This document shows, in pieces, positions 45,475 through 53,691 of a stretch of 64,000 nucleotides of DNA. Below the pieces are notes generated by a model. The model was given only the letters and a program-made list of their open reading frames with translations, was not told where the DNA came from and ran no database searches. The position numbers and the translations under genes are program-made. Location of the stretch: NCBI RefSeq assembly GCF_001513745.1, contig NZ_CP013382.1, positions 2,232,001 through 2,296,000 of the forward strand, written 5' to 3'. The DNA is from Burkholderia humptydooensis (GTDB taxonomy: Bacteria; Pseudomonadota; Gammaproteobacteria; Burkholderiales; Burkholderiaceae). Position 1 is the first letter of the stretch. The number at the start of each line of letters is the position of its first letter.

Positions 45475-46977
45475 CTACTTGTTCGTCGGCGCCACCTGGA
45501 GAGCGGGTCGCTCGGTATGAAAGAAGAGCAATAGGCATGCTATCAACAGGCAGACCACACCGGCGCATGCCATGGCGAGTGCGAAACCGCCGGCCATGGC
45601 AGACCGATACAGATCGGAGACCCATGCTTGCTGCGTCGGCAACATATGGTCCAGCACTGCACTCCTCGCCATTCTTGCAGGATCGCTCGCGCCCGCCGCC
45701 GCGACCGAAACCGTCAGTTGGCGGACAGCGCAAACGCTCATAGCGCTGCCCAGCATGGCGATCCCCAAGGTCATTCCGGTTTGGCGCAAAGCGTTCATCG
45801 TAGCCGACGCAATGCCCGAGCGCTCCGAAGGCGCATACCCCATGACCATCATGCCGGTTGCGGGCACGGACAGCCCCATCCCCAGCCCCAGGACCGCAAA
45901 GACCAGCTTGATCACGGCATCGGACGTCCATGGCGTGAAGGAAACCATGATGCATAGCGCCAAGCCGACCAACGCGTAGCCCGCAACCATCAGCAATTTC
46001 AGCGAAAAACGCGCTGCGAGGCGACCGAACAAGAGCGATGCCGCTGCCATCACAGCGAACTGCGGCACGAGTTGCCAGCCAGCCAGCGCGGGCGCACTTC
46101 CTTTCGCTTGCTGAAGGTAGAGAGACAGAAAGAAGAGACTGCTGTAGGCCGAGAAGCCAAGCGCAAACGACGCCAGATTCGCCAGTGCCAACGAGCGGTT
46201 GCGGAACAACTGCACGGGAAACAGCGGCCGCGGCACACGCGTTTCGATCCAGACGAATGCGACGAACCCCACCAGGGCGATGCTCAAAGGCTTCATCACC
46301 TTATCCGGAGAGGTGCCGTGCTCACCGATCCCGATCAGGCCGTAGCTGAGCATCCCCAACCACACCATGCTGAGCACCTGCCCCACCGGATCAAACGCCG
46401 CGTGATCGGGATGCTTGCGTTCCGGGATGCCCCATGCGCCGAGCAATGCTGCGGCGATGCCCAGAGGGACATTCACGAGGAAAACGCTCTTCCAGCCAAC
46501 ATGCTCGACCAAGAGCCCACCAAGCAACGGCCCGGAAATCAGCGCAAGCGCATTGAAGGCGGACCATCCGCCGATCGCGCGAGCGCGTTGGCGCGGATCC
46601 GGGAACGCATGAGTAAGGATAGGCATGGCGCCGGGAATCAGCAACGCACCGGCGATGCCTTGAATCGCGCGCCCCCACAGGAGCATATCGAGGCGGCCTG
46701 CCGCCGCGCAGGTAATTGATCCAAGGACAAACAAAAGAACACTGCCAAGCCACACTCGCTTATGCCCATAGCGGTCCCCCAACGGCCCGGCCGACAGCAT
46801 CACGGCCGATAGGGCTATGGCATACACGTTGACAACCCATTGCAGGCCGGCCAGATCGGCCCGCATTGCCAGTTGAAGGGTCGGCAGCGCTACGTTCACG
46901 ATACTGATATCGATAGAAGCAAGAAATGTGCCCAAATAGGCAGCCGCGACTAAGGCGGGAAGGCGATATCTGTGCAT
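45475..46977 (-). CDS. DHA2-family MFS exporter (EmrB/QacA-like)
   Basis: A 500-aa inner-membrane transporter with 14 predicted helices. It starts MHRYRLPALVAAAYLGTFLA and has the acidic SIDISIVNVALP in helix 1, the motif-A loop GPLGDRYGHKRVWLGSVLLF and the motif-C-like SGPLLGGLLVEHVGWKSVFL. Such pumps export drugs and secreted metabolites, including some siderophores, using the proton gradient. A perfect inverted repeat identical in type to those at the biosynthetic promoter lies 42 bp before its start, so I infer it exports the product of that cluster. Confidence 0.9.
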   Translation of the reverse strand: MHRYRLPALVAAAYLGTFLASIDISIVNVALPTLQLAMRADLAGLQWVVNVYAIALSAVMLSAGPLGDRYGHKRVWLGSVLLFVLGSITCAAAGRLDMLLWGRAIQGIAGALLIPGAMPILTHAFPDPRQRARAIGGWSAFNALALISGPLLGGLLVEHVGWKSVFLVNVPLGIAAALLGAWGIPERKHPDHAAFDPVGQVLSMVWLGMLSYGLIGIGEHGTSPDKVMKPLSIALVGFVAFVWIETRVPRPLFPVQLFRNRSLALANLASFALGFSAYSSLFFLSLYLQQAKGSAPALAGWQLVPQFAVMAAASLLFGRLAARFSLKLLMVAGYALVGLALCIMVSFTPWTSDAVIKLVFAVLGLGMGLSVPATGMMVMGYAPSERSGIASATMNALRQTGMTLGIAMLGSAMSVCAVRQLTVSVAAAGASDPARMARSAVLDHMLPTQQAWVSDLYRSAMAGGFALAMACAGVVCLLIACLLLFFHTERPALQVAPTNK

Positions 46978-47018
46978 GGCGATCCATTAGATAGTCTGAA
47001 AGCAGTTCCCATGCTATA

Positions 47019-47041
47019 TATTGACCGACCGTCGGTCAATA
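47019..47041. promoter_or_regulatory. Operator site 1 (TetR-type inverted repeat) before the exporter
   Basis: A 23-bp perfect palindrome, arms TATTGACCGAC and GTCGGTCAATA around a central C; equivalently TTGACCG-N5-CGGTCAA. It lies 42-64 bp upstream of the exporter start codon, over the likely promoter. Confidence 0.8.
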
Positions 47042-47129
47042 ATAATCGCTCGCGATACCGTGAGCGTTGTCAAGACTGCAAACTCTTGTGCGCCAGAGGC
47101 GGCGGTCGATGCGGGTGAACCAGATGAGT

Positions 47130-47446
47130 GATTGAATCGGCGGCGCACCTGGATACGCACTAGTGTCACAGCCTGCGTCGAAACGTACCGCATCCCCGCC
47201 ATCGTTTAACTCACCGCCATCATGATCGAAGCAACCGCGGAACGAACGCCATGCCGGATCTGCCGGAAGCGATGCAGGAGGGTGGGACACAGGCCGGCAC
47301 GTGGCAGCACTGGCAGTGCTCGTATCACGGCCCTGCCGGCCCACTCGGGCACGCACGGCGTCATCGACGACGCCATTGCAGCCCGGCAGAGGAATGTGAG
47401 CAAGTCGCTCAAGGCGTCGCCAGCGTGGCTGCACCTGGTGGGTAGA
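47130..47446 (+). pseudogene. TetR-family regulator, decayed C-terminal half
   Basis: A frame with an early TAG reads THRHHDRSNRGTNAMPDLPE and AMQEGGTQAGTWQ, parallel to HHHHNRSNREKNAILDQLQD and ILDGGARAGVWQ of the intact TetR at 44552. After a frameshift it continues ITALPAHSGTHGVIDDAIAA (against LIYTGVHGVTDDAIAA). The DNA-binding half is missing. It was probably the original regulator next to the exporter and its operator. Confidence 0.75.
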
Positions 47447-47465
47447 ACAGGGGAGCCCTGGCTCG

Positions 47466-48845
47466 TCAGCCGTTACCGCCGATCATGCCGACGAGCATGT
47501 CGATGCTGGGAGCCCGCTCCAGGTCATCGACCAACGCCGCGATTTCTTCATGATGCGTGTGGAATCCCGCGCATGCTGACTGGCCGCAGCAGACCCGGAA
47601 CTTGTTGAGCAGTTCTTCGATCCCCAGCGGGTTTTCCGGCCAGCCCTTCCCATAGGCAGCGTCGATCGAGAAGCACTCTACCTGCTGCTCCGTGATACTG
47701 AGGCGGCATTGATCGAAACGCTCGAATTCCGGAACTTCCACCAGCTCGATGCGCTGCGCCAGCTCGACCACCATGGTTTCGCGTGCGGCATCTGCATGGA
47801 ATTCACTGGGCGTGGCACTTCCGCGCAGCAAAGCGTTGGCCGTGACGTACTGCGCGCTAAATTGGGCATCGATTTGCGCCGTATCCGACGGTTGGTAGTG
47901 AGCACCGCACACCATGCGCATGGTCGGCGAGACTTCGAGGCGGATGTCGCATGCGTCGAGCCTCAGTCCCAGTATGTCGGATTTGGCGGCCAGCAGTGAG
48001 TCGGTCAACGCGAGCAGAATGCTGCAGTGGGGGTATGCCTTGAAGCATGTCTCCGCTCGTCCCAGGAACCGTACTCCCAGGTCCGCCGTGAGAATGGACA
48101 GATCCGGCTCGCCAGGGGCATAGAGATTGAAGAACCCGTTTTCGCCAGCCAATATCCGGCGCGGCCCGGTCACGCCCGCCTGTGCCAGAATGGCCGCCTC
48201 GATGGCATGGCGCGCGATCAGCCCCTGTCCGAAGCGCACCGACATCACCTTATCCTGATAGTGCTGGAATGTGCCGACGCCGTAATCGAACGCGAGTCCG
48301 ATGGCGTCGACATAGCGCTCCGAAGGCAGGCGAAGCAGTCGCGCTGCGATGATCGCCCCCGAAAACAGGCCCAACACATTGGAGTCGAAACCCCGGTAGA
48401 AAAAGCCATTGCTCTGCGCGGCGAGATTGATCCGTTGGCCGATGTCCTGACCGATTGCCATCGCGGCCAGCATCTCGCGCCCGCTGGCCCCGGTCATCTC
48501 CGCTATCGCCAACGCAACCGGCAGGTCCGACGAGCTCGGGTGCCAGCCGGGAGAAACGACGTCGCAGTAGTCCAACGCGCGGGCGCGCACCGCATTGACG
48601 AACGCAGCTTGACCGGCAGCCAGCCGCAGGTCCGAGCCAAGTACGGTTGCCTCCGAGCAGCCACTGTAGCGTTGCGCGAATTCAATGGCCTGCTGCACGC
48701 CAGCCGCATCGTAACCGGCTGCCAGGCATGCCAGATGATCCAGGAGACGCAGGCGCTGGAACGCCATCACGTCTTGCGGGATTTGCTCGACATCGGTCGA
48801 GAAGGCACTCTGCGCGAGTATCAGGATAGGGTCGACGGTTGTCAT
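47466..48845 (-). CDS. MmgE/PrpD-family protein
   Basis: A 459-aa protein starting MTTVDPILILAQSAFSTDVE. Family features are RLLDHLACLAAGYDAAGVQQ near the N-terminus, VRARALDYCDVVSPGWHPSS (about residues 85-105), AAMAIGQDIGQRINLAAQSN (about 130-150) and CFKAYPHCSILLALTDSLLA (about 265-285). Members include 2-methylcitrate dehydratase, cis-aconitate decarboxylase and iminodisuccinate epimerase. The start overlaps the ATPase stop by 4 bp, so it is the last gene of the TonB receptor-permease-ATPase operon. It may modify the metallophore or supply a building block; the reaction is unknown. Confidence 0.85.
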   Translation of the reverse strand: MTTVDPILILAQSAFSTDVEQIPQDVMAFQRLRLLDHLACLAAGYDAAGVQQAIEFAQRYSGCSEATVLGSDLRLAAGQAAFVNAVRARALDYCDVVSPGWHPSSSDLPVALAIAEMTGASGREMLAAMAIGQDIGQRINLAAQSNGFFYRGFDSNVLGLFSGAIIAARLLRLPSERYVDAIGLAFDYGVGTFQHYQDKVMSVRFGQGLIARHAIEAAILAQAGVTGPRRILAGENGFFNLYAPGEPDLSILTADLGVRFLGRAETCFKAYPHCSILLALTDSLLAAKSDILGLRLDACDIRLEVSPTMRMVCGAHYQPSDTAQIDAQFSAQYVTANALLRGSATPSEFHADAARETMVVELAQRIELVEVPEFERFDQCRLSITEQQVECFSIDAAYGKGWPENPLGIEELLNKFRVCCGQSACAGFHTHHEEIAALVDDLERAPSIDMLVGMIGGNG

Positions 48846-49663
48846 GTCAGGGTCTTCTCTAGGACAGGCGAAGGGAAAGCAACTGCAGGTTCGACGTGCT
48901 GTCCGTCGACAATCACGTGCAGGTGACCTTGAGAGCAGTGCTCGACCCGCGCACGCACGCCGTAGACCTGCGCGAGAAGCGAAGGCGTGATGACTTCCCC
49001 GGGGACACCGAACGCCAGGACACGGCCCTCGTGCAGCACGGCGACGTAGTCGGCAAACCGCAGCGTGTGGTTGAGGTCGTGACTGGCCATCAGCACGCAC
49101 AACCCGCGCTCACGAGTCAGCCACTGCAACAGCGCCAACAGTTCGAACTGCCGCTGCAAATCGAGCGCGCTGGTGGGTTCGTCCAGCAGCAGAATGCGAG
49201 GGTTCCGAATCAGCGCTTGCGCAATCGAAACCAACTGACGCTGGCCGCCGCTGAGCGTTTGCAGTTCGCATTGCGCGATACCTTCGATCCGCAGCTGTCG
49301 CAGAAGCACGGCCACAGCATCCAGTTCATCCGCGGCGATGCGCCAGCCACCCTGCTGCTTGCACGCGAGCAGCATGGCTTCAAGCACGCGCAACGCAGCG
49401 CCAGCAAAAATGTCCTGCGGCACGAACGCCGGGCGATTGGAATGCTGAGACGGCCAGAACTTGACGGGACGACTGTCGACCTGGATCAAGCCCGGTCCGT
49501 CGAGATCCCCGGCGATTCGCCGCAGCAAAGTGGATTTTCCGGCGGCATTGGCGCCGAGCAGCGCGGTCAGGCTGCCGGGTGGCAAGGGGCCGATGTCCAC
49601 CCGGTCAAGCACCCTCCGCCCATCAAGCGTGGCGCCAACGTTTTCGATGCGCAGCAGTTCCAT
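48842..49663 (-). CDS. Iron-chelate ABC transporter ATPase, FecE-like
   Basis: A 273-aa ATPase: Walker A GANAAGKSTLLRR (about 37-49), signature LSGGQRQLVSIAQAL, Walker B ILLLDEPTSALDLQ, and ASHDLNH. These are typical of the FecE/FepC/BtuD group for iron-siderophore and B12 import. The start at 49663 overlaps the permease stop; the much longer upstream reading runs antiparallel to no known domain. It powers the permease encoded upstream, with the binding protein at 61812. Confidence 0.93.
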   Translation of the reverse strand: MELLRIENVGATLDGRRVLDRVDIGPLPPGSLTALLGANAAGKSTLLRRIAGDLDGPGLIQVDSRPVKFWPSQHSNRPAFVPQDIFAGAALRVLEAMLLACKQQGGWRIAADELDAVAVLLRQLRIEGIAQCELQTLSGGQRQLVSIAQALIRNPRILLLDEPTSALDLQRQFELLALLQWLTRERGLCVLMASHDLNHTLRFADYVAVLHEGRVLAFGVPGEVITPSLLAQVYGVRARVEHCSQGHLHVIVDGQHVEPAVAFPSPVLEKTLT

Positions 49664-50799
49664 CAACGCATCCCTTTGCGCACGATCAGTACAAAAAACA
49701 ATGGCACGCCGACCAGCGAGGTGACGATGCCGATCGGCAACGTCTGCCCCGCAAGAACCACCTTGCTTGCCACCGAAGCCGCCGACAGCAACGTCGCCCC
49801 GCACAGCGCCGCGGCCGGCAGCAGGAACCGCTGATCCTCTCCGACCAGCATGCGCGCAATATGAGGCCCGATCAGCCCAACGAAGCCGATAGCACCGACG
49901 AAGGAAACGCAGACGGACGCCAGGAGGCTGCTCAGCACGATGATCCGCAACCGGAGTTTCGCGACCGGGACGCCCAGCGCGCCGGCACGGGCGTCCCCCA
50001 GGCGCAGCGCCGTCAAGGCCCACGCATCGCGCATGAACGCGACGAGTACCAGCAGCAAGGCGCCCGCCATGATGGCCAGCCGGATGCCATTGGTACGGGT
50101 CAGGCTTCCCATGCTCCAGAACACCACAGCGGCCAGAGCCTGGTCCGGGGCCATATATTGCAGCCCCTGAAGCAACGCCGTGAACGCAAAGACCAGCGTG
50201 GTCCCCAAGAGGACGATCAACTCACTGCTCATGCCCCGCCATCGTGTCACGCGGTCGATGAGCAGAACCGCGCCCATGGCCATCACAAAGGCATTGACCG
50301 GAATGATGTACGGAACCAGTGCGGCGGGAAGGACGCTGACGCCCAGCACCAGGCCGAGTGCGGCACCGAAGCTGGCCGCGGCTGACACCCCGAGTGTGAA
50401 CGGGCTCGCCAGAGGATTGTTCAGCACGGTCTGCATCTCCACGCCGGCAACGGACAAGCTGGCGCCCACCACCAGGGCGGTCAGCGCCGCCGGAATGCGG
50501 ATGTCATGCAGCACCACCCGTACTACCTGGGGGGCATGCGGGCTCCAGAGCGAGGAGAACACCTGGTTCATCGGGTAATGCGCTGGCCCTACCGACAGAT
50601 CGGCAAAGCTGCACAGCAGCGCCAGCAGGCCCAGCATGGCAAGCCACAGCAGGCGTCGCTGCACTGAGCCGGCGTACAACTGCCACATGCCGGATTGTTG
50701 AGCCCCTTGGGCATGCTTACCCGCATGCGCCCGACTCGCCGACCAGGACGACGACTGCCTGCCCTCAGGCTTGGCAACTGCTACTTGAATGCGCGCCAT
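49663..50799 (-). CDS. Iron-chelate ABC transporter permease, FecCD family
   Basis: A 378-aa protein with an N-terminal cytoplasmic tail of about 45 residues and about ten helices. FecCD signatures are DIRIPAALTALVVGASLSVA GVEMQTVLNNPLASPFTLGV (about 110-150), GSLTRTNGIRL and FVGLIGPHIARMLVGEDQRF (about 310-330). As in this family, a homodimer probably forms the channel. It follows the TonB receptor stop directly (1 bp). The long, Gln/Ser-rich N-terminal tail is unusual but in frame from the only good ATG. Confidence 0.92.
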   Translation of the reverse strand: MARIQVAVAKPEGRQSSSWSASRAHAGKHAQGAQQSGMWQLYAGSVQRRLLWLAMLGLLALLCSFADLSVGPAHYPMNQVFSSLWSPHAPQVVRVVLHDIRIPAALTALVVGASLSVAGVEMQTVLNNPLASPFTLGVSAAASFGAALGLVLGVSVLPAALVPYIIPVNAFVMAMGAVLLIDRVTRWRGMSSELIVLLGTTLVFAFTALLQGLQYMAPDQALAAVVFWSMGSLTRTNGIRLAIMAGALLLVLVAFMRDAWALTALRLGDARAGALGVPVAKLRLRIIVLSSLLASVCVSFVGAIGFVGLIGPHIARMLVGEDQRFLLPAAALCGATLLSAASVASKVVLAGQTLPIGIVTSLVGVPLFFVLIVRKGMR

Positions 50800-50800
50800 G

Positions 50801-53067
50801 TCACCACCGATAGGAGAGCGTTGCGTTGATCACCCGGTCCTGACCGATGAAGCAGTACATCTCCGAGGTGCAACTGGCCACGTAGGACTTGTTGGTGAGA
50901 TTGCTCACGTTGAGCGAGAGCGTCGCATCATGTCCGATGAGGTATCCAAGATCGTAGCTGGCAGCCAGATCAACCAGCGTTGCCGACGACACCTTGAACG
51001 TGTTGCGCGGGTTGCCCCAGGTCGAACCAAGATACCGCACGCCGCTACCTAGGCGCAGCCCGGCGAGCGCGCCCCTGAAACTGTAGTCCAGCCAGGCACT
51101 GGCAGAGTGGCGCGGTGTTCCGGCGGGTGATTTGCCTCGGTAGAGCGAATCGCTGACCAGGCTGCTGTCCAGGTAGGTGTAGCTGGCGATAAGATTCAGG
51201 TCGCGCGTCAGCCTGGTAACCGCCTGCATGTCCAGCCCGCGCGAACGCAACTCGCCAGCCTGCGTCCAGTAACCCAGGTGCAGTACGTCGCTCGACTTCA
51301 CGTTGGTCTGGTTGGTCTGGAATAGCGCGACGGCCAGCATGGTGGTGCCGCCTGGAGACTGGTACTTCACCCCCACTTCCGTTTGCCTCGCCTCCATCGG
51401 AACGAAAGCGCGTCCCTTGAAATCGGCACCCAGTTGCGGATCAAATGAAGTGGCGTAGCTGACGTAAGGCGCAAGGCCACTGTCGAAGACGTAGCCGAGC
51501 CCGACACGTCCCGTCCACTTACTGTCTTCTTGCCGGTGGGACGTCCAGACGGGCGAGTAGGTCCGCGAGGTGTCGTCGGTGCGGGAGCGGTCGTAGCGGC
51601 CGCTGAGCGTCAGCCGCCAGCGTCCGTAGACAATTTGATCCTGTGCGTATACGCCCACGCGCTGGAAATCCTGGCGCACGTTGTATGGCCAGTTGACGCG
51701 ACTGTCGGTGAAATCCGGTGTCGCGTGGGGCCGATAGTTCACGGGGTCGTACGGGTCAAACAGTACCGGAGCCATCCGATACGAGTCGCTTTGCAGCCGC
51801 CCCGTCGCATAGTCCCCCCCACGAGCAACCGATGGGTGGTGGCTCCCAGAGAGACCTCACCGGTCAGGTTGTTGTCGAGTTGAAACGTGTGAGAGCTGGC
51901 CGGGGCGAGGCCATAGGTGCCCTCCAACCAGAGGTGGCCGCCCCGGTCCTGGTAGCCGTAGATCGACGTGCGCCGAATGTCCGAGTTGATGTACATGTAG
52001 CGCATGTTGCTGTTGAACGCCCAGCCGTTGCCAAGCCGATACGTAAGCAGTGAACTGACCGAGTCTTGCTTGCGTGACGACCCTTCGAAGTCCATGTCGG
52101 TATAGTTGCGATTCCGCATCACCCCCGGATACCGGCTGCCGTTCAGCCCAAGCGCGGCCGCAGGCACGCTGTTGTAATTCGGTATGTCCGGCTCCCACGA
52201 ATGCGTCGCCAGGATCGTCCACGAAAACCGGTCATCGGGGCGCCAGGTCAGCGCAGGTGCGAAGTAGATGCGCTTGTGGCGCACGTCTTCCACCTGCCCG
52301 TGCTCATCCAGGCCCGTCGCGGTGAAGCGGTACAAGAACGTGCCGTTGGCGTTCAGGGGGCCCGTGCTGTCGACACCAATCTGCAGGTGTCTGAAGCTGC
52401 CCGCTTGCATCATGATTTCGTGCGCGGATTCACGCTGCGGCCGTCGGCTGACCTGATTGATCACGCCACCGCCGCTCCCCTGTCCATACAGCGCGGATGA
52501 CGGCCCGCGCAGCACTTCCACACGCTCCAGCGTGTACGGATCGATCTGCGGCGTCCAGGTCGACGTATTGCTGATCACGCGCAGCCCGTCCAGGTAGTAG
52601 TCCGCATCGATGCCACGGATGCGCGTGAGGTCCAGTTGCGTTCCAAAGCCGCCGTAGCTTTCGCTATTGACGCCGGCGGCATAGCGCAGCGCCTGGCTCG
52701 TGGTGGTCGGCTGTTGCGCCTCCATCTGCCGGCGGGTAACCACGGAGACCGACTGCGGTGTTTCCAGCACGGATGTACGCACCTTGGTCCCCACAGTGGC
52801 GGCCTCGGCCACATAGCCTCGCTCCGGCCCATTGTCTGCGCCGGGCTGCCGGCCGGTGACAGTAATGGTCTGCAGTGCAGGGGAATCCTCCTCTTGAATA
52901 CGGGTAGTCGATGGATTGCTTCCTGCGGCCTCCCGCGCCCACGCGCCGGAAACACCAGCGCAAGTTGCCAGCATCAGCGAGAGCGCGAAACGGCGGTGCG
53001 AAGACGTGTAGCGGGCCCGAGCCCCTCCATCCGGTCGGCGGGGCCTGGTTTGAAAATGGCGTTGCAT
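50801..53067 (-). pseudogene. TonB-dependent siderophore receptor with one frameshift
   Basis: The first 442-codon frame (53067-51739) has a signal region (SLMLATCAGVSGAWA), the plug (SVLETPQSVSVVTRRQMEAQ, LTRIRGIDADYYLDGLRV, VEVLRGPSSALYGQGSGGGV) and early barrel strands. In a run of seven C (51814-51820) the frame shifts. The second frame (to 50801) gives DYATGRLQSDSYR and then the remaining barrel, ending with the classic aromatic C-terminus VINATLSYRW. With one extra base the protein would be about 755 residues, normal for FhuA/FpvA-type receptors. It may be intact in the cell if the run was misread. Confidence 0.88.
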
Positions 53068-53247
53068 GTTTGTTTGTCAGTGCTGTCTCGAGTCAAAGGG
53101 TCGTTCGCAATGGGCGCCGGGTTGAGAGCGCATGCGCACCGCTGCAACCGACGGCCTTGACGAAAGATCTTCTGACAGGCGCGCGCCGGGAACGGGTGTA
53201 CTTGCCATCCGGATAACCGTAACGGGAAGGAAGCGGCTCAAAGGGCT

Positions 53248-53265
53248 ATTGACCGACCGACGGTC
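53248..53265. promoter_or_regulatory. Operator site 2 (TTGACCG-N5-CGGTC)
   Basis: TTGACCGACCGACGGTC at 53249, in the divergent promoter region on the receptor side, shares the arms of the palindrome at 47019; the right arm is slightly degraded (CGGTCGT). Confidence 0.7.
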
Positions 53266-53269
53266 GTAG

Positions 53270-53290
53270 TTAATAATAACCATTTTCATT
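53270..53290 (-). promoter_or_regulatory. Fur-box-like sequence, receptor side
   Basis: TAATAATAACCATTTTCAT (53271-53289) resembles the AT-rich Fur consensus (GATAATGATAATCATTATC) and lies about 200 bp upstream of the receptor start, next to operator site 2. It suggests iron repression of the uptake operon. Confidence 0.55.
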
Positions 53291-53347
53291 TGTAAGTCAA
53301 GCAATGATGCACTACGCCGCGAGCAATAATTTGAGTCTCAATTGCAA

Positions 53348-53365
53348 TTGACCGACCGACGGTCA
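53348..53365. promoter_or_regulatory. Operator site 3 (TTGACCG-N5-CGGTCA)
   Basis: TTGACCGACCGACGGTCA starts 99 bp after site 2 and 62 bp before the carrier-protein gene. It has the same arms as site 1, with N5 = ACCGA. Confidence 0.75.
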
Positions 53366-53368
53366 TAT

Positions 53369-53388
53369 GTTAATAATTCTCACTCATA
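53369..53388 (+). promoter_or_regulatory. Fur-box-like sequence, biosynthesis side
   Basis: TTAATAATTCTCACTCAT follows operator site 3 by a few bases. TAATAATTCTCA is common in Fur-controlled promoters of beta-proteobacteria. It lies 20-40 bp before the start of the biosynthetic operon. Confidence 0.5.
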
Positions 53389-53409
53389 AAACAAACACAG
53401 AGGTGGGGA

Positions 53410-53691
53410 ATGACATCTGGACGGATCATCGGCCTACTGACCGAAATAGGGCTGCAGCCCGAACTACTTCGAACAGCGGCGAGTGACTGGCAACTGCGAG
53501 CAGACCTCGGGTTGAGCTCGGCGGAAACGTTCAAGCTGCAACGGATGCTGGAGCAGTTGGGGTGCGTCGGCTTTTCGCTTTGGGGGACCCACGATCACTC
53601 GCTGCAGGAGTTGGAGCAACTGATCGACTCGGCACCTGCACTTGCCCGGCCGTCTGCCGTTGCCGCGAGCGACGCGGCGAGAGGCGCTTGA
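53410..53691 (+). CDS. Free-standing acyl/aryl carrier protein
   Basis: A 93-aa helical protein. The phosphopantetheine attachment motif is LRADLGLSSAETFKLQRMLE, with Ser37 in the DLGxxS position (the usual Asp before it is Ser). A third-helix region HSLQELEQLI and a disordered Ala/Pro tail follow. It is the first gene of the plus-strand operon, with AGGTGGGG upstream, and its stop overlaps the start of the adenylating enzyme (TGATG). The likely role is to receive the activated acid from that enzyme and hand it to the KS. Confidence 0.82.
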   Translation: MTSGRIIGLLTEIGLQPELLRTAASDWQLRADLGLSSAETFKLQRMLEQLGCVGFSLWGTHDHSLQELEQLIDSAPALARPSAVAASDAARGA

